Assembly (NCBI GenBank): GCA_029378245.1
Contig: JARKIF010000022.1
Coordinates: 620,001-684,000, forward strand
Reading direction: 5' to 3'
Source: Roridomyces roridus
Lineage: Eukaryota; Basidiomycota; Agaricomycetes; Agaricales; Mycenaceae
DNA length: 64,000 nt
A program made the position numbers and the translations under genes. How positions within the stretch are numbered: position 1 is the first letter of the stretch; each line of letters starts with the position of its first letter. A model generated the notes under the pieces. It saw nothing but the letters and a program-made list of their open reading frames with translations, did not search any database and had not been told where the DNA came from. This document shows, one piece after another, positions 33,475 through 44,043 of the stretch.

Positions 33475-36400
33475 GTTTGTTCGAGGAACTCGAGGATGGG
33501 GGAGAACTCATGACTTCTTGGGATTACGATGAGTGTGGACAACTGATATGTACGGGGTATGCAAAACCCAAGGACAAAGTTGCTACTGAGGAGGATATCA
33601 CACAAGCGTATCTATGTGCCTCGAGACAGGTAGTGGACGATTACGAAGCAGCAGGTGAGCTGCTGGATCAGTACCTAGGTCTTAGTAAGACTGAGGAAGG
33701 GATGGAAGTGTTTACCTTCAAAGAAGCAGGCGAGACTGGCGTAGCCCAGAAACGCAACCGTGAGAAGCGTCGGATCAGATGCGGGAAGAATACCCGAAAG
33801 ATGACGTTGATGCAACTCCGCGGGGAAACTGAGCGATCAGCGCCAAAGTCAATTAGGAAGATGTTTCGCAAGAAAGTGCCTACCATACCCGAGATATTGA
33901 GGGATTGTACAGAGGAGGTAGCTAACTTCCTCGGGAAAAAGTACAAGAAAGTCGCGGACAAGGTCACGCCGATACTGGCCACCTTGCCCGAGAAATATCG
34001 GATCGAGAGGAAGATCACGGGTGACCCCTTGCAGGACATGCCAACTCTAAACCCGAATCCACCTGAATTCGAGGCAGTGGGAAGGTATACTGAGGAGCGC
34101 CGTGATATGGTTAACGCAATACATGATGATGGACTCTTAGAACCCGAGGAGCGCAAGTTGATGCACCATTTTATGATGCAACATGAGAAGAGCTTCGCCT
34201 GGGAAGAAAATGAGAGAGGGAGATTGAAGCACGAGTTCTTTCCTCCCGTGGAAATTCCGGTTGCAGAACATACCCCGTGGGTGTGTTCGCAGATTCCGAT
34301 TCCGCCTGGTCATTATGAAGAATTTTGCAAGAACATCAAGGCGAAGATTGATGCAGGTGTGTACGAGCCTTCGAACTCCTCGTATCGCACTCCGATCTTT
34401 GCGGTAATCAAGAAAGATGGCAAGTCACTACGGATTGTGCACTCCTTGGAGAGGTTGAACGAAGTTACCATCCAGCATTCCGGAGTCACACCAGGTACAG
34501 AGGCCATCGCAGAGCAATTTGCAGGACGCGCTTGTGGAGGAGCATTAGATATGTTCGTAGGATATGACAATCGAGACCTCGCAGAAGGTTCGCGGGACTA
34601 TACAACGTTTCAGACTCCCTTTGGGGCCATGAGATTAGTGAAGCTACCCATGGGTTGGACCAATTCGGTTCCCATTTTCCATGATGATGTTACCTATATT
34701 CTCAGAGATGAAGTCCCCCATGTCACCATTCCCTACATTGATGATGTACCTATCCGCGGACCTAAGACTCGATACGAGACTAAGGACGGAGACTATGAGC
34801 GCATAGCCGAAAACAAAGGCATCAGACGATTCGTGTGGGAACACTTTCAAAATTTGAACAGGGTTGTTGCTAGAATGATCTATGCTGGAGGAACGTTTTC
34901 AGGAAAGAAAGCAGTACTTTGCAAAGGCACATTTGAAGTTGTTGGTCATATGTGTACTTATGAAGGCAGGATCGCGGATCCTAAACGGATTGATGTCATC
35001 ATGAAATGGGGAAAATTGGCGAACTTTACACAAGTCAAGTCATACCTCGGAACAGTTGGCGTCCTCCGGTCCTACATAAAAGACTTTGCGAAAATCCTAG
35101 GTCCAATAAATGACCTAACGAAGAAAGAAATACCCTTTGAATGGGGAGAAGCCCATGATAAGGCACAAGCAGATGTTCGAGAAGCGCTCAAAGATTGTAA
35201 GGCACTCAAGCCTCTGGATTACGAGCTGGATTCGGACATAGTATTGCAAGTGGACACGTCTTGGAGGGCGGTGGGGTTGATTATCTATCAGGTAGACCCC
35301 GAGGACCCGACCAAGAGGTGGTACGCGAGGTTCGCGTCAATTACACTAACGGAGAGGGAAGCCAATTACTCACAGCCAAAGCGCGAATTGTTCGGGCTCA
35401 TGAGGGCCCTGGATGCAATGTCGTATTGGTTGTTGGGATGTAGGCGGCTGGTAGTTGAGACAGATGCCTTGTACATCCGTGGAATGTTGAAGAATCCTGG
35501 AATGGGACCAAATGCGACTATTAACCGGTGGATTGAGAAGATTCTCATGTTCCATTTTAAGTTGAAGCACGTACCTGGTGCGACGTTCGCGCCGGATGGT
35601 CTGTCAAGAAGGGATCCGCATCCCGGGGATGAAGTCTTTAAGAATCCAGAGGATGGTTTCGATGACAATGATCCGCCTGAGGACCATGAGGAGATTGATC
35701 CAAATGGGCCGCAACCGCTGGAATTCGAGGAATTTAAAGACAAGATAGATACAAGGGGCGGCTATTTACAGACGACTGAGTGCGCGGGGAGCCCCGCGGA
35801 CTTCGAGACTGACTGGGCTTGGGCCAGATCTTTGGAGGAGCAAGTCAGGACTTCTGTAAAGAGAGCGTATGAGAAAGAAGGGGAGCCTGTACCACAGTTT
35901 GTGCAGGCCGCGGAACCATTAATTCCAGACTTGGAGTTGAAATGGGATCTGAACAAGCGAGAGCCGTATGACGAGAGTAGGCGCTCTAACTTGGCAAAGA
36001 TGCAGGATAACAGACTGGCCGGTTTAAGGACTTGGCTGGAGAATCCACTGAAAAGGCCGAAGAGTGTTCAGAAGAAAGATTACAGACACTTCGTTCGGTG
36101 GGCCTCACATTTCTTTTTGAAAGAGGGGAGGATGTATCGAAAAGGAATCGGTACAGCACACCAATTGGTGGTAGATAAAGAGCACAGGATGTACATGATG
36201 CGTGCAGCACACGATAGTCTAGGACATCGAGGATTTTGGGCAACCAAAGAATTGATCAGCCTACGATTCTGGTGGCCGGAGTTGGATAGGGATGTCAGTT
36301 GGTATATTAAAACGTGCCATAGCTGTCAAGTACGGCAAACGACACTCTTGAAAATCCCGCCTGTCATCACGCACACGCCGAGTCTGTTTCAGCAAGTTCA

Positions 36401-37562
36401 CATTGACGTGATGAAAATGGGAGCAACTTCGAATGGATATTCAATGGTTGTAGACGCCCGCGATTCACTATCGAGTTGGTTGGAAGCACGACCAATTAAG
36501 AACAAGAATGCTGAGACGCTTGGGATGTTCATTCTGGAGGATATTATCTGCAGATGGGGCTGTCCGCGGGTGATCGTAACAGATAATGCGGGCGCGTTCA
36601 GAAAGGCTTTAGCGTGGTTGGAAAAGAAATATGGCATTATTGGGATCAATATATCGCCTTACAACTCGCAAGGTAACGGCAAAATCGAGCAGGGGCACTT
36701 CCCGCTTCGACAGTCGCTAACCAAAGCTACGGGTGGAAACCCGGGGAAGTGGTTCTACTTCTTCCATCAGGTGTTGTGGGCAGACAGGATTACCATTAGG
36801 AAAGGCAAGGGGTGTTCTCCCTTCTTCCTAGTCACCGGAGCGCATCCGATCCTACCTTTGGATTTGGAGGAAGCGACCTGGTTGGTAGAACTGCCTGGCA
36901 GGGTTTTGACCAACTCAGAATTAGTGGGATTCCGGGCACAGGCCTTGGCCAAGCATCATCAGCATGTAGAAGCCATGAGGTCGCGCGTCACCCATGAGAA
37001 AAGGATGGCATTACGGAAGTACGAGAGGTACTTCGAGAACACCATCCAACAGTACGATTTCCAACCAGGAGAGTTGGTGCTGGTCAGACATACCAGTGTA
37101 GAAAAGAGTTTGAATTCAAAAATGGAGAACCGATACCTAAGACCTATGATAGTGGTTCGACGAACCAAAGGAGGAGCGTACTTGGTCGCGGAAATGAACG
37201 GTGCAATGTTCCAAGACAAAATTGGAGCGTTTAGGGTTATCCCTTATTTTGCACGACAATCTATTCCGTTACCAGAGAACATCCATAGGGTCATCGACAT
37301 CTCGAAGGAAACTCTGGAGAAGCTAGCAAACGACGAGGAATCTGTGGAGCCGAAAACAAAGAAATCTAAGGTGTACCAAGGAAAGGACATTCAATTCAAG
37401 GATGTTCGCCTGCGGGTAACAGCAGAAGACTTTGAAGAGCCAGAGACGGAAGACGAAGAACAGTCCGAGGACTCCTCCGCGGAAGATTCGAACGATGATG
37501 CAGCAGCCAGAATTCGCAAGTCCAAACGTTTATCGAAATTGGTAGACAAACTACGGACATGA
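33462..37562 (+). CDS. pol: Pol: reverse transcriptase, RNase H, integrase
   Basis: Open for more than 1360 codons in a third frame. In order: reverse transcriptase with LVKLPMGWTN and the catalytic YIDD (about 34735); RNase H with QVDTSWRAVG, NYSQPKRELFGLM and ETDALYI; a zinc-binding HHCC (HDSLGH..., CHSCQ, about 36195-36330); and integrase with HIDVMK, VTDNAGAF and QGNGKIEQGH, the DDE triad. The tail is acidic and then basic (KSKRLSKLVDKLRT), with no chromodomain seen. The frame has no ATG at its start; entry by -1 frameshift from pro is the natural reading. No stop codons interrupt it, so the copy may be competent. Confidence 0.92.
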   Translation, partial: KKFLSLFEELEDGGELMTSWDYDECGQLICTGYAKPKDKVATEEDITQAYLCASRQVVDDYEAAGELLDQYLGLSKTEEGMEVFTFKEAGETGVAQKRNREKRRIRCGKNTRKMTLMQLRGETERSAPKSIRKMFRKKVPTIPEILRDCTEEVANFLGKKYKKVADKVTPILATLPEKYRIERKITGDPLQDMPTLNPNPPEFEAVGRYTEERRDMVNAIHDDGLLEPEERKLMHHFMMQHEKSFAWEENERGRLKHEFFPPVEIPVAEHTPWVCSQIPIPPGHYEEFCKNIKAKIDAGVYEPSNSSYRTPIFAVIKKDGKSLRIVHSLERLNEVTIQHSGVTPGTEAIAEQFAGRACGGALDMFVGYDNRDLAEGSRDYTTFQTPFGAMRLVKLPMGWTNSVPIFHDDVTYILRDEVPHVTIPYIDDVPIRGPKTRYETKDGDYERIAENKGIRRFVWEHFQNLNRVVARMIYAGGTFSGKKAVLCKGTFEVVGHMCTYEGRIADPKRIDVIMKWGKLANFTQVKSYLGTVGVLRSYIKDFAKILGPINDLTKKEIPFEWGEAHDKAQADVREALKDCKALKPLDYELDSDIVLQVDTSWRAVGLIIYQVDPEDPTKRWYARFASITLTEREANYSQPKRELFGLMRALDAMSYWLLGCRRLVVETDALYIRGMLKNPGMGPNATINRWIEKILMFHFKLKHVPGATFAPDGLSRRDPHPGDEVFKNPEDGFDDNDPPEDHEEIDPNGPQPLEFEEFKDKIDTRGGYLQTTECAGSPADFETDWAWARSLEEQVRTSVKRAYEKEGEPVPQFVQAAEPLIPDLELKWDLNKREPYDESRRSNLAKMQDNRLAGLRTWLENPLKRPKSVQKKDYRHFVRWASHFFLKEGRMYRKGIGTAHQLVVDKEHRMYMMRAAHDSLGHRGFWATKELISLRFWWPELDRDVSWYIKTCHSCQVRQTTLLKIPPVITHTPSLFQQVHIDVMKMGATSNGYSMVVDARDSLSSWLEARPIKNKNAETLGMFILEDIICRWGCPRVIVTDNAGAFRKALAWLEKKYGIIGINISPYNSQGNGKIEQGHFPLRQSLTKATGGNPGKWFYFFHQVLWADRITIRKGKGCSPFFLVTGAHPILPLDLEEATWLVELPGRVLTNSELVGFRAQALAKHHQHVEAMRSRVTHEKRMALRKYERYFENTIQQYDFQPGELVLVRHTSVEKSLNSKMENRYLRPMIVVRRTKGGAYLVAEMNGAMFQDKIGAFRVIPYFARQSIPLPENIHRVIDISKETLEKLANDEESVEPKTKKSKVYQGKDIQFKDVRLRVTAEDFEEPETEDEEQSEDSSAEDSNDDAAARIRKSKRLSKLVDKLRT
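33465..33471 (+). other. -1 slippery heptamer AAATTTT at the pro/pol junction
   Basis: In the pro frame the codons are AGA AAT TTT TAA, so A AAT TTT fits X XXY YYZ and abuts the stop codon. The pol frame has a stop at 33459-33461, leaving only about 10 nt in which a -1 shift can work; the heptamer fills it. Confidence 0.82.
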
Positions 37563-37586
37563 ACGGCGAAGCTATAAAAGCGTACT

Positions 37587-38245
37587 CTAAGGCGTACGAA
37601 CAGGGCGCGCAGTCGCGGTGAAAGTCAAGGTACCGGACTGGCGAATAGCAAAGAGGGCGTTGAGGCTGTCAGGGTGGCCGCGCTCAATAAGAACCTTGAG
37701 GGCGAGGTGCTCGACGTCCGGGTGGAAGTAAGGGTCGGTTTCGTGTTGCATAAGCCAAGTGAGGATCGCAGAGATCGACATGCGCTCGAAGGTGGACTTG
37801 ATCTCACGACGAGTACGGTTGTGGTACGACTCGCGGAGGATCTCGAACGCGCGAGGCACGAAGGGAAGGAGCTGCGAGTACGGCACGGGCTTGCGATGAA
37901 AAGGAACCGCTGAAGAAAGTGGTGAATGAGTAAAAGCATTGAGGGAGGCGAAAGTAGACGCACCCTGCTCATCGCAAATAGGACTCCGACGGAACGACAA
38001 GAACTCGTTCATCTCCGTAAACTCGCAAGGGCAGAAGCGATAGGTGCACCGACGACAAGCACGCCCCCAGGACACGAAGATACAAGGCAGGCACAACTCT
38101 TGGCAAGGACCGCACATGGTTCCTCCGGGAGGCTAAGGAAAGGCAGTTTAGACGAAGTGTTGGGATCAGGGCTAAGATGGGAACATACCCGGAGGTCCTC
38201 CAGCATTTGGATGGTCTGAACTTCGCGAAGGTTGCGACGAGGCAT
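37587..38245 (-). CDS. Antisense gene a: small cysteine-rich protein (182 aa)
   Basis: Runs opposite to gag-pol, starting 24 bp beyond the pol stop at its 3' end. Three exons (38245-38189, 38132-37964, 37909-37587) with GT-AG introns of 56 and 54 nt sum to 183 codons. Residues about 25-53 hold CGPCQELCLPC, ACRRC and CPC, a dense zinc-binding-like cluster. The rest is helical (FEILRESYHNRTRREIK, ISAILTWLMQHE) with no known motif. A TATAAAA about 45 nt upstream of the ATG on this strand (near 38300) is a plausible promoter. Family not recognised. Confidence 0.7.
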
Positions 38246-38408
38246 GTCGCTGGGAAAGTAGACAGAGAAATCGGTCAGTTCGAGGGGGTCTTTTATAGCA
38301 AATAGAGACCTCGCGGAAGTGATCGAGGGTGATACAGCGAACGGAAACTGAAGATTTTCGAGGACCAAGATAGCAGCGGCCGCATGTTTTTAGAAAGGGC
38401 AATTACGT

Positions 38409-40232
38409 CTACTCCATTACATGAAGGCTACTATTTTGGGTTGCGGCTCGGCTGAGTAAAATCCGAGCCTGGATAATCTGCATGGTGTCATGGACCGTCT
38501 CGGGATAGCATAATTCCGTCAGACGACACAGCGCCAAGTCCAGGAAAGCTTGGGGCGGAGGTCCGGCACCGTAAATAGCGACAGTCCAGTCGATCAGAAG
38601 GTCGAGGCTCAGTTCGCGGAGGTTGAGATCCAGCATATACAACGGCCAGAGATAGTATTGAGTATGGAGGATCGCAAAGACCTCGGGAACATGAGGAAAA
38701 AGGAAAGCGGTTGGCACGGAATCAAGGAGTGCAGGTTCTAGAAAAACTTTGAGTGCCATCCAAGAGTACAGAAAACAAGTAGTGCACCCGGAAGTTGGAA
38801 GTGAGGAGAGTGACGAAAGCTGTTCCACTCGTCCAAGCTCTTGTAGCGCTATACTCAAGATCTTTCTTGATCTCGAGGGGAGAGCGGTCGGAGGACGCCG
38901 GGGGAGGGTTCTCAGCGATAAAGGCACGAGCCTTGTCCGCGACGTTGGCAGGCGGATCAACGAAGGCATCTGAGGAACAGAAGACGCCGTGAGTTTTAAC
39001 GCTGCAGGAAGAGAATATAAGGACACACCAATAGCAGCCTCGTCATCGGAGATGTTTGCATAGATAGAGCTGGTACGCTGGCGCTTGCGGGGTGGAAAGT
39101 CCTTGAGAGACGGCTCGGGCTTGGTGTACTGAACGACCTTGAGGTACGCAGGAGAGTCGCGGTTCAGAAAGCGAATACGTTCGTAAGGGAGACATACCGT
39201 CTCAGGGCGTTTTTCCCTCGGAGGTGTTCTTGGACTAGAAAAACGGGCAAATCAGATCGTAGGACGTGATCTATGGTGAAGGGGACGCACCTTCACGAGG
39301 ACAGAAACGTTGGAACCAGAGTCAACGATGGTGGGGACCCGGGCGACGGCGCCTTTGTGGAAGTGGAGGCCCGCGAGCTTGGAGGGAGCACCAGCAGCAC
39401 CATCGTCGTCGACGTCCATCTTGAGGAAATGGGCGAATTCGTGAGAGAGGATAAGAACGACTAAAGGAAGAGACGCACCGAGTTAGCGTCGACAGCGGGA
39501 GCTGGGATAATGGACACACCATCCTCGTCGTCTTCTCCATCCTCGACAGTAGGTGCAGAATTGACCTGGGAAATTGAAGGCGAATATGAGAAGGAAAAAT
39601 GGACAGGCAGGAGATTGCGACGGACCTTTTTCTTGGGAGGTTTCCGACCAGTAGTGGCAGCACGCTTGGTTTTGCGATCGTCGGCGTCCTTCTTGCGAAT
39701 TTGAGCATCCTTGCGCTGGGCTTGATAATATTGGAGGGCGAGGGCGCATTCCTTCATGGCAGCAGCAGGAGGCTCGAAACCGCACTCCTTCTTGGCTTCG
39801 AGGGCGTCATCGCGGACGTGGAAGAGCGCTTCCTTGGCAGGGGTCATCTCGACCAAGTGAAGGGCTTCTTTGAACGCGTAGAGGTGACCCTGGGAATGAG
39901 TTAGCAAAGGCGTCGAGCAATAGAAAATATAGCAGACGCACTCCGAGATTCACTGCCTGAGCAAGTAAGGTCTTGCGGGTAGGGATAAGAACGGTCATCG
40001 TTTTATCGATGGAACGATAGGCGGCAACGGCTTCAACGAGTTGGGCGCCGGCCTTCATGGCGGCAGAGTCGGGAGAAAGAGGCTCAGGTGCCATGAGAAG
40101 TAGAGAGCGGAATGGGTTGCCTAGGACCAATTGAGTGCCGTTTATATATTGCACGGTGGTGAAATTGGTGAAGTGCGGGTAACGGTCGAAAAAGGATGAG
40201 TCTGTAACGTTGAAATGTTGGTATCCGTTCAT
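38409..40232 (-). pseudogene. Antisense gene b: seven-exon gene with two +1 homopolymer frameshifts
   Basis: Minus-strand exons 40232-39942, 39889-39626, 39565-39479, 39419-39291, 39234-39198, 39137-39029 and 38969-38409 have canonical splice sites with T-rich introns. The coding sum is two bases too long: one extra base in a five-T run at 39210-39214 (exon 5) and one in a five-A run at 38742-38746 (exon 7). Removing each would give about 491 residues. The protein starts MNGYQHFNVTDSSFF, has a charged helix with a basic run (KKDADDRKTKRAATTGRKPPKKK), acidic segments (EDGEDDEDG) and a leucine-rich C-terminus. Family not recognised. The frameshifts are either real decay or consensus errors in homopolymers. 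Confidence 0.6.
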
Positions 40233-40261
40233 GACAGGAATAATATGACAAGTTCGCGGGG

Positions 40262-40303
40262 CACGCCCGAGGACGGTCGTGTTATTTTTGTGAGGGGGAG
40301 AGA
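40262..40303 (+). promoter_or_regulatory. Decayed hairpin/polypurine unit upstream of antisense gene b
   Basis: CGAGGACGGTCGTG followed by TTATTTTTGTGAGGGGGAGAG matches the unit before LTR2 and LTR3 but has no LTR after it. It lies 30 bp upstream of the start of antisense gene b. Confidence 0.5.
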
Positions 40304-40659
40304 GCCAAGATGGCGCCAAGCTTTTCAAAGATAAAGTTTCAGACTTGCAAATAGACCACCGACAAATCACTATGGCGTTAGACAAAGCAATTTGCAAATA
40401 TGTTACATGCGGGCACCGATCGGCAGAACTATAGTTAGAAGCAGAGTTCGAGGAAACGTGCGCGGGTGAGCAGATAAGAGTTGGCCAAGGATTAGTCGGG
40501 TCAGAAATAAGGAATGGTCAATAAGAACCCGTGTGGGGTTCGAGGATGATGAGGGATCAAGAAGTTGTGATCCGGGAAGCGGTCCTAGAAGCAGTCCGAG
40601 AAGTGGTCAAAGCTATGATACAAGGTCGCATGACAAGAGTGTCAGACTACAAACATACT

Positions 40660-41043
40660 AGGACTAGAGAAGACTCAATGCGCAATACAGTAGACAACGC
40701 TTACTTGAAAGAAAAGACAAAGATATTTGTATTATCTTAAAGAGTGGAAGTTCGTTCGTCACACTATAAAGGCGGGAGTCAAAAGCAATGATATTTGAGG
40801 CCACGATTGGGCCGACTACTAGATGTACAAAGGGAGAGCACTCTACTACTGAGGACTAGAGAAGACTCAATGCGCAATACAGTAGACAACGCTTACTTGA
40901 AAGAAAAGACAAAGATATTTGTATTATCTTAAAGAGTGGAAGTTCGTTCGTCACACTATAAAGGCGGGAGTCAAAAGCAATGATATTTGAGGCCACGATT
41001 GGGCCGACTACTAGATGTACAAAGGGAGAGCACTCTACTACTG
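40660..41043. repeat. Perfect 192-bp tandem duplication
   Basis: The segment beginning GGACTAGAGAAGACTCAATG at 40661 recurs at 40853 with no difference I could find, to CACTCTACTACTG in each copy. Each copy contains ACACTATAAAGG. It sits between the 3' end of antisense gene c and the 5' end of antisense gene b, so the promoter region of gene b may be duplicated. Confidence 0.9.
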
Positions 41044-41181
41044 CTACTCTAAGTAGATAGAGACGACGTATGTGACGTCGGTTGTAGTCCGCGGGGTGAA
41101 AAACAAATACACAAAAAGCGATTGGCCGTATCGGCTCGCAACAAGATGCCCGCATTCCCAAACCCATCCAGCACAGTCCAC

Positions 41182-42519
41182 CTAATCCGTCGGTTCAGCA
41201 GCCGTGAGATGAGGAGCGGGCGAGGAGTTCGGCGAGCCCATCAGCTCGTCCTCCGGCGCGTGATCCGTCATCGGTGTATCGGGGGCGTTGAGGGTCGCGA
41301 TGGCAGGCGTCGACGGAGAAGTCAGACGAGACTCGTCCAAAGCTAGACTCGAATATCAGCCAAACACGGAAAAGAATAAGAAAGAAAGTTAGACGTACCA
41401 CCACCCAGAGTACTAAAGCGCGAGATCGGCGTTGGAGGGTGAGATGGATGCGCCGAAGTCGAAGCCACAGGGGCCATTGGAGGAGCCGTCTCCACGGGTG
41501 CCGGGCGCGAGAAATCGGGCGCAGAGTTGAGGCGCAATAGTCCGCTGGTCGACGCTTGGGCAGGGACGTGAGGCAAAGCGATCAACTACAACGCATAGAA
41601 TCAGGGAAGAAAGAATAAAGGAACGTTACGACGTACGCGGGTAGGCTCCATGTGTGCAAAAGCGAACTGGTGACGTTCCTCGAGGTCCTCCACAAAAGCA
41701 GTCGCCGAATCCATGTCGATGTTGTGGAAACGGAAGAGTGAGAGGAGGACGTCGAGGTCGTCACGACCGTTCTGGAACTTCTTGAAGAGCTCGGCCTCGG
41801 GAAGGGACTTGCGGAGCGAGAAGATGTACAACGCCAACTCCTGCAACTGCATCCGATAGAAGGAGCGCTGGTTGAGGAAGACGGCGAGCGACGACTCGAG
41901 GTTATGGCGTGCGAAAGCCAAACCTTCCAAGCGATGGATCAAGCCTATGAAAAGAAGTTAGGGATAAAAAAAAAAAAAAAGTGCAGAAAGGGAAAAGACG
42001 CACTGAAGTTGGACATCTCGATGGCAGGCCGAAGGGACTCGAACATCGCGCTCTGTTCGTATTCGTCAATAGAGTTCGAGCAAGTCCCGTGGCCGACGCC
42101 ACAGCCAAGGCACGCGTGTTTCGGTCCCAAAGACCCACAGACGTGGTTGCGCTTGGCGCAGTTCGAGCACGGAGCAGGCGCCTAGCACAAAACAGGTTGA
42201 GCTAGGGCCGCACCAGAAGAGAAAGACAGAGAAACGACGACTCACTTTGAAGTAGTTCTTGCCCGGGATGCGCGAGGCGATGATCAGATCCGGATCGAGG
42301 GTCGGATCGTCGGGCGAATCCGTGTCTTTGAACAACGATGGGGCGGGGGCAGGAATCGAATCCTGGTCGATTGAATACTGAGGATTGCTGAAATAATCGA
42401 CGACATCCATGGTCTCGGGGATGGGCGTGGCTTTGACGATGAAGATGAAGTCGTGCGGGATGACGCAAGGAATAACGCCGGGCATTGAACGCTCTAAGTT
42501 TCAAACGTCAGAACGTCAG

Positions 42520-42550
<31 letters not shown>

Positions 42551-44043
42551 AAGAAGAAAAAGAACATACTGGGGCCCGAAGTTTTCGAATGCATCGAGTT
42601 GGCATACCACTCGTGGGTTTGAAGACCGTCCGGAGGGTTGGTCGGGACCTCGGGCTTGGGGTCGTCAAGGATGTAACTTTTGTAGCCACCGTCGGGGTTG
42701 GCAGCGTAAGGATGCAGAAACGGACGTTTCTGGTCAGGGGCCTCGGACGGTTCGCTCTTCTGTTTGCGTTTGCGCGAGGTTTTCGGAACCTCGACAGGCG
42801 GAAGGTCGGGAGGTGGTGACTCGGGGGGACGAGCAGCCACGGTCGACGGGCGCATCGAACGACGGTTGGAGGGTGCCGGCGACTCAACACGAGTTTTGGG
42901 CGGAAGACCTTTGATGATCAAGGCCTCGTCCTAAAAAACAGTTAGCATAAAAAGAAGAGATGAGAAGATCGAGGGACGCACCTCGGAAGGGACCTCCTCA
43001 GACTCGACTCCACCCAAAGAAAGACCCGGCGTAACGTCGTTCGAACGACGACGACTCTTGGCCTTGGAGTTCTTGTTGCCCTTCTTCTTGGACGGAGCTT
43101 GGAAGAACGGGGCGGCTGCCGACTTGGGGTGGGTAAAGAGGTTGATGGAAGGGACGGCCTTGTTTTTGGACTTTGTGGACGAATAGCCGAAAGGCGGAGG
43201 CGAAGGCTCCAGTTGGTCCTCGGGCATCTGAAAAGAATTCAAAAAAAACAGCGCAAAGAAAGCGGAGAGGATGGACGTACGCGGTCGTCCTCGTTAAAAT
43301 ACAAGTTAGGGGTCGCGAGCCGCGGAGCGGGAGCCTTGGCAGAAGACTTCGCTGGCGTAGGAGTGAGGGCCTTGGCGGAAGATTTCGCTGTCGTGGGAGC
43401 GAGGGCCTTGGCGGCAGACTTCGATGGCGGAGGGACGGGAGCGACATCGGAGCCCTCATCGTCGTCATCGTCCATGGCCATAGCGAAGCGATCGTCCAGC
43501 GACAACGGCACAGGAGGTGCAGGAGGCGCAGGTGGTGCCGGAGGTGCCGGAATGTCGAACGAAGGAGGAAGGACGGGCTGTAAAAGGCGTCAATAAAACA
43601 AGCGAGGAGACGAAGCGTATTGAGACGCACGCGAGAAGGATCATCGGAAGGAATCATGGGTCGATAGGCAGCTGTGCCTTTCAGGTTCTTGTTGCCAAGA
43701 CCGGAGACGTCGTTGAGACGGGTAAGCACGTCAAAGCACTGGGCAAAGAACGCCTCGATCTCGGGGATGACTTCCCCTTGCGCGTGATCACGATAGCGTT
43801 TCTAAGAAGGAGTTAGCCGTTTCAAAAAGAGAAAAGAACGAGACGTACCAAGAACTGAAAATAGTGTTGGGTCTCGCGGACGAGAACAGACAAAGTAACC
43901 GGTTCCAACGGACGAGTGGTGTCGAAACGATCGGTGAAGAAGACGAAAGCACGGTCACCACCGTCGCGGATGGGTTTCCACGGGTCCGAGAGGAAGCGAG
44001 CCTTGGCCGAGGCAGAGTCGAGAGGTCGAGGCCTCGGAGCCAT
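41182..44043 (-). CDS. Antisense gene c: intact ten-exon gene with a Zn2Cys6-like cluster (783 aa)
   Basis: Exons, in transcription order: 44043-43849, 43801-43631, 43577-43281, 43227-42982, 42930-42570, 42493-42246, 42181-42004, 41944-41637, 41585-41399, 41342-41182. All nine introns are GT-AG on the minus strand with T-rich interiors; the sum is 784 codons with no stop. N-terminus MAPRPRPLDSASAKARFLSD, then Ala/Pro/Lys repeats (KSSAKALTPTPAKSSAKA), a basic segment with a nuclear-localisation look (SRKRKQKSE), and after the sixth intron CSNCAKRNHVC with CLGCGVGHGTC, which fits CX2CX6CX8CX2CX6C like a fungal binuclear zinc cluster. A helical region (LNQRSFYRMQLQELALYIF) follows. Lies inside the retroelement between pol and LTR3, opposite strand. 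Family not recognised; a DNA-binding role is inference. Confidence 0.75.

Noticed and set aside
42520..42549. Run of 30 A as a retroposed poly(A) tail
   Set aside because: It lies inside an intron of antisense gene c, where it is a T run on the coding strand, and no cDNA-like insertion borders were found.
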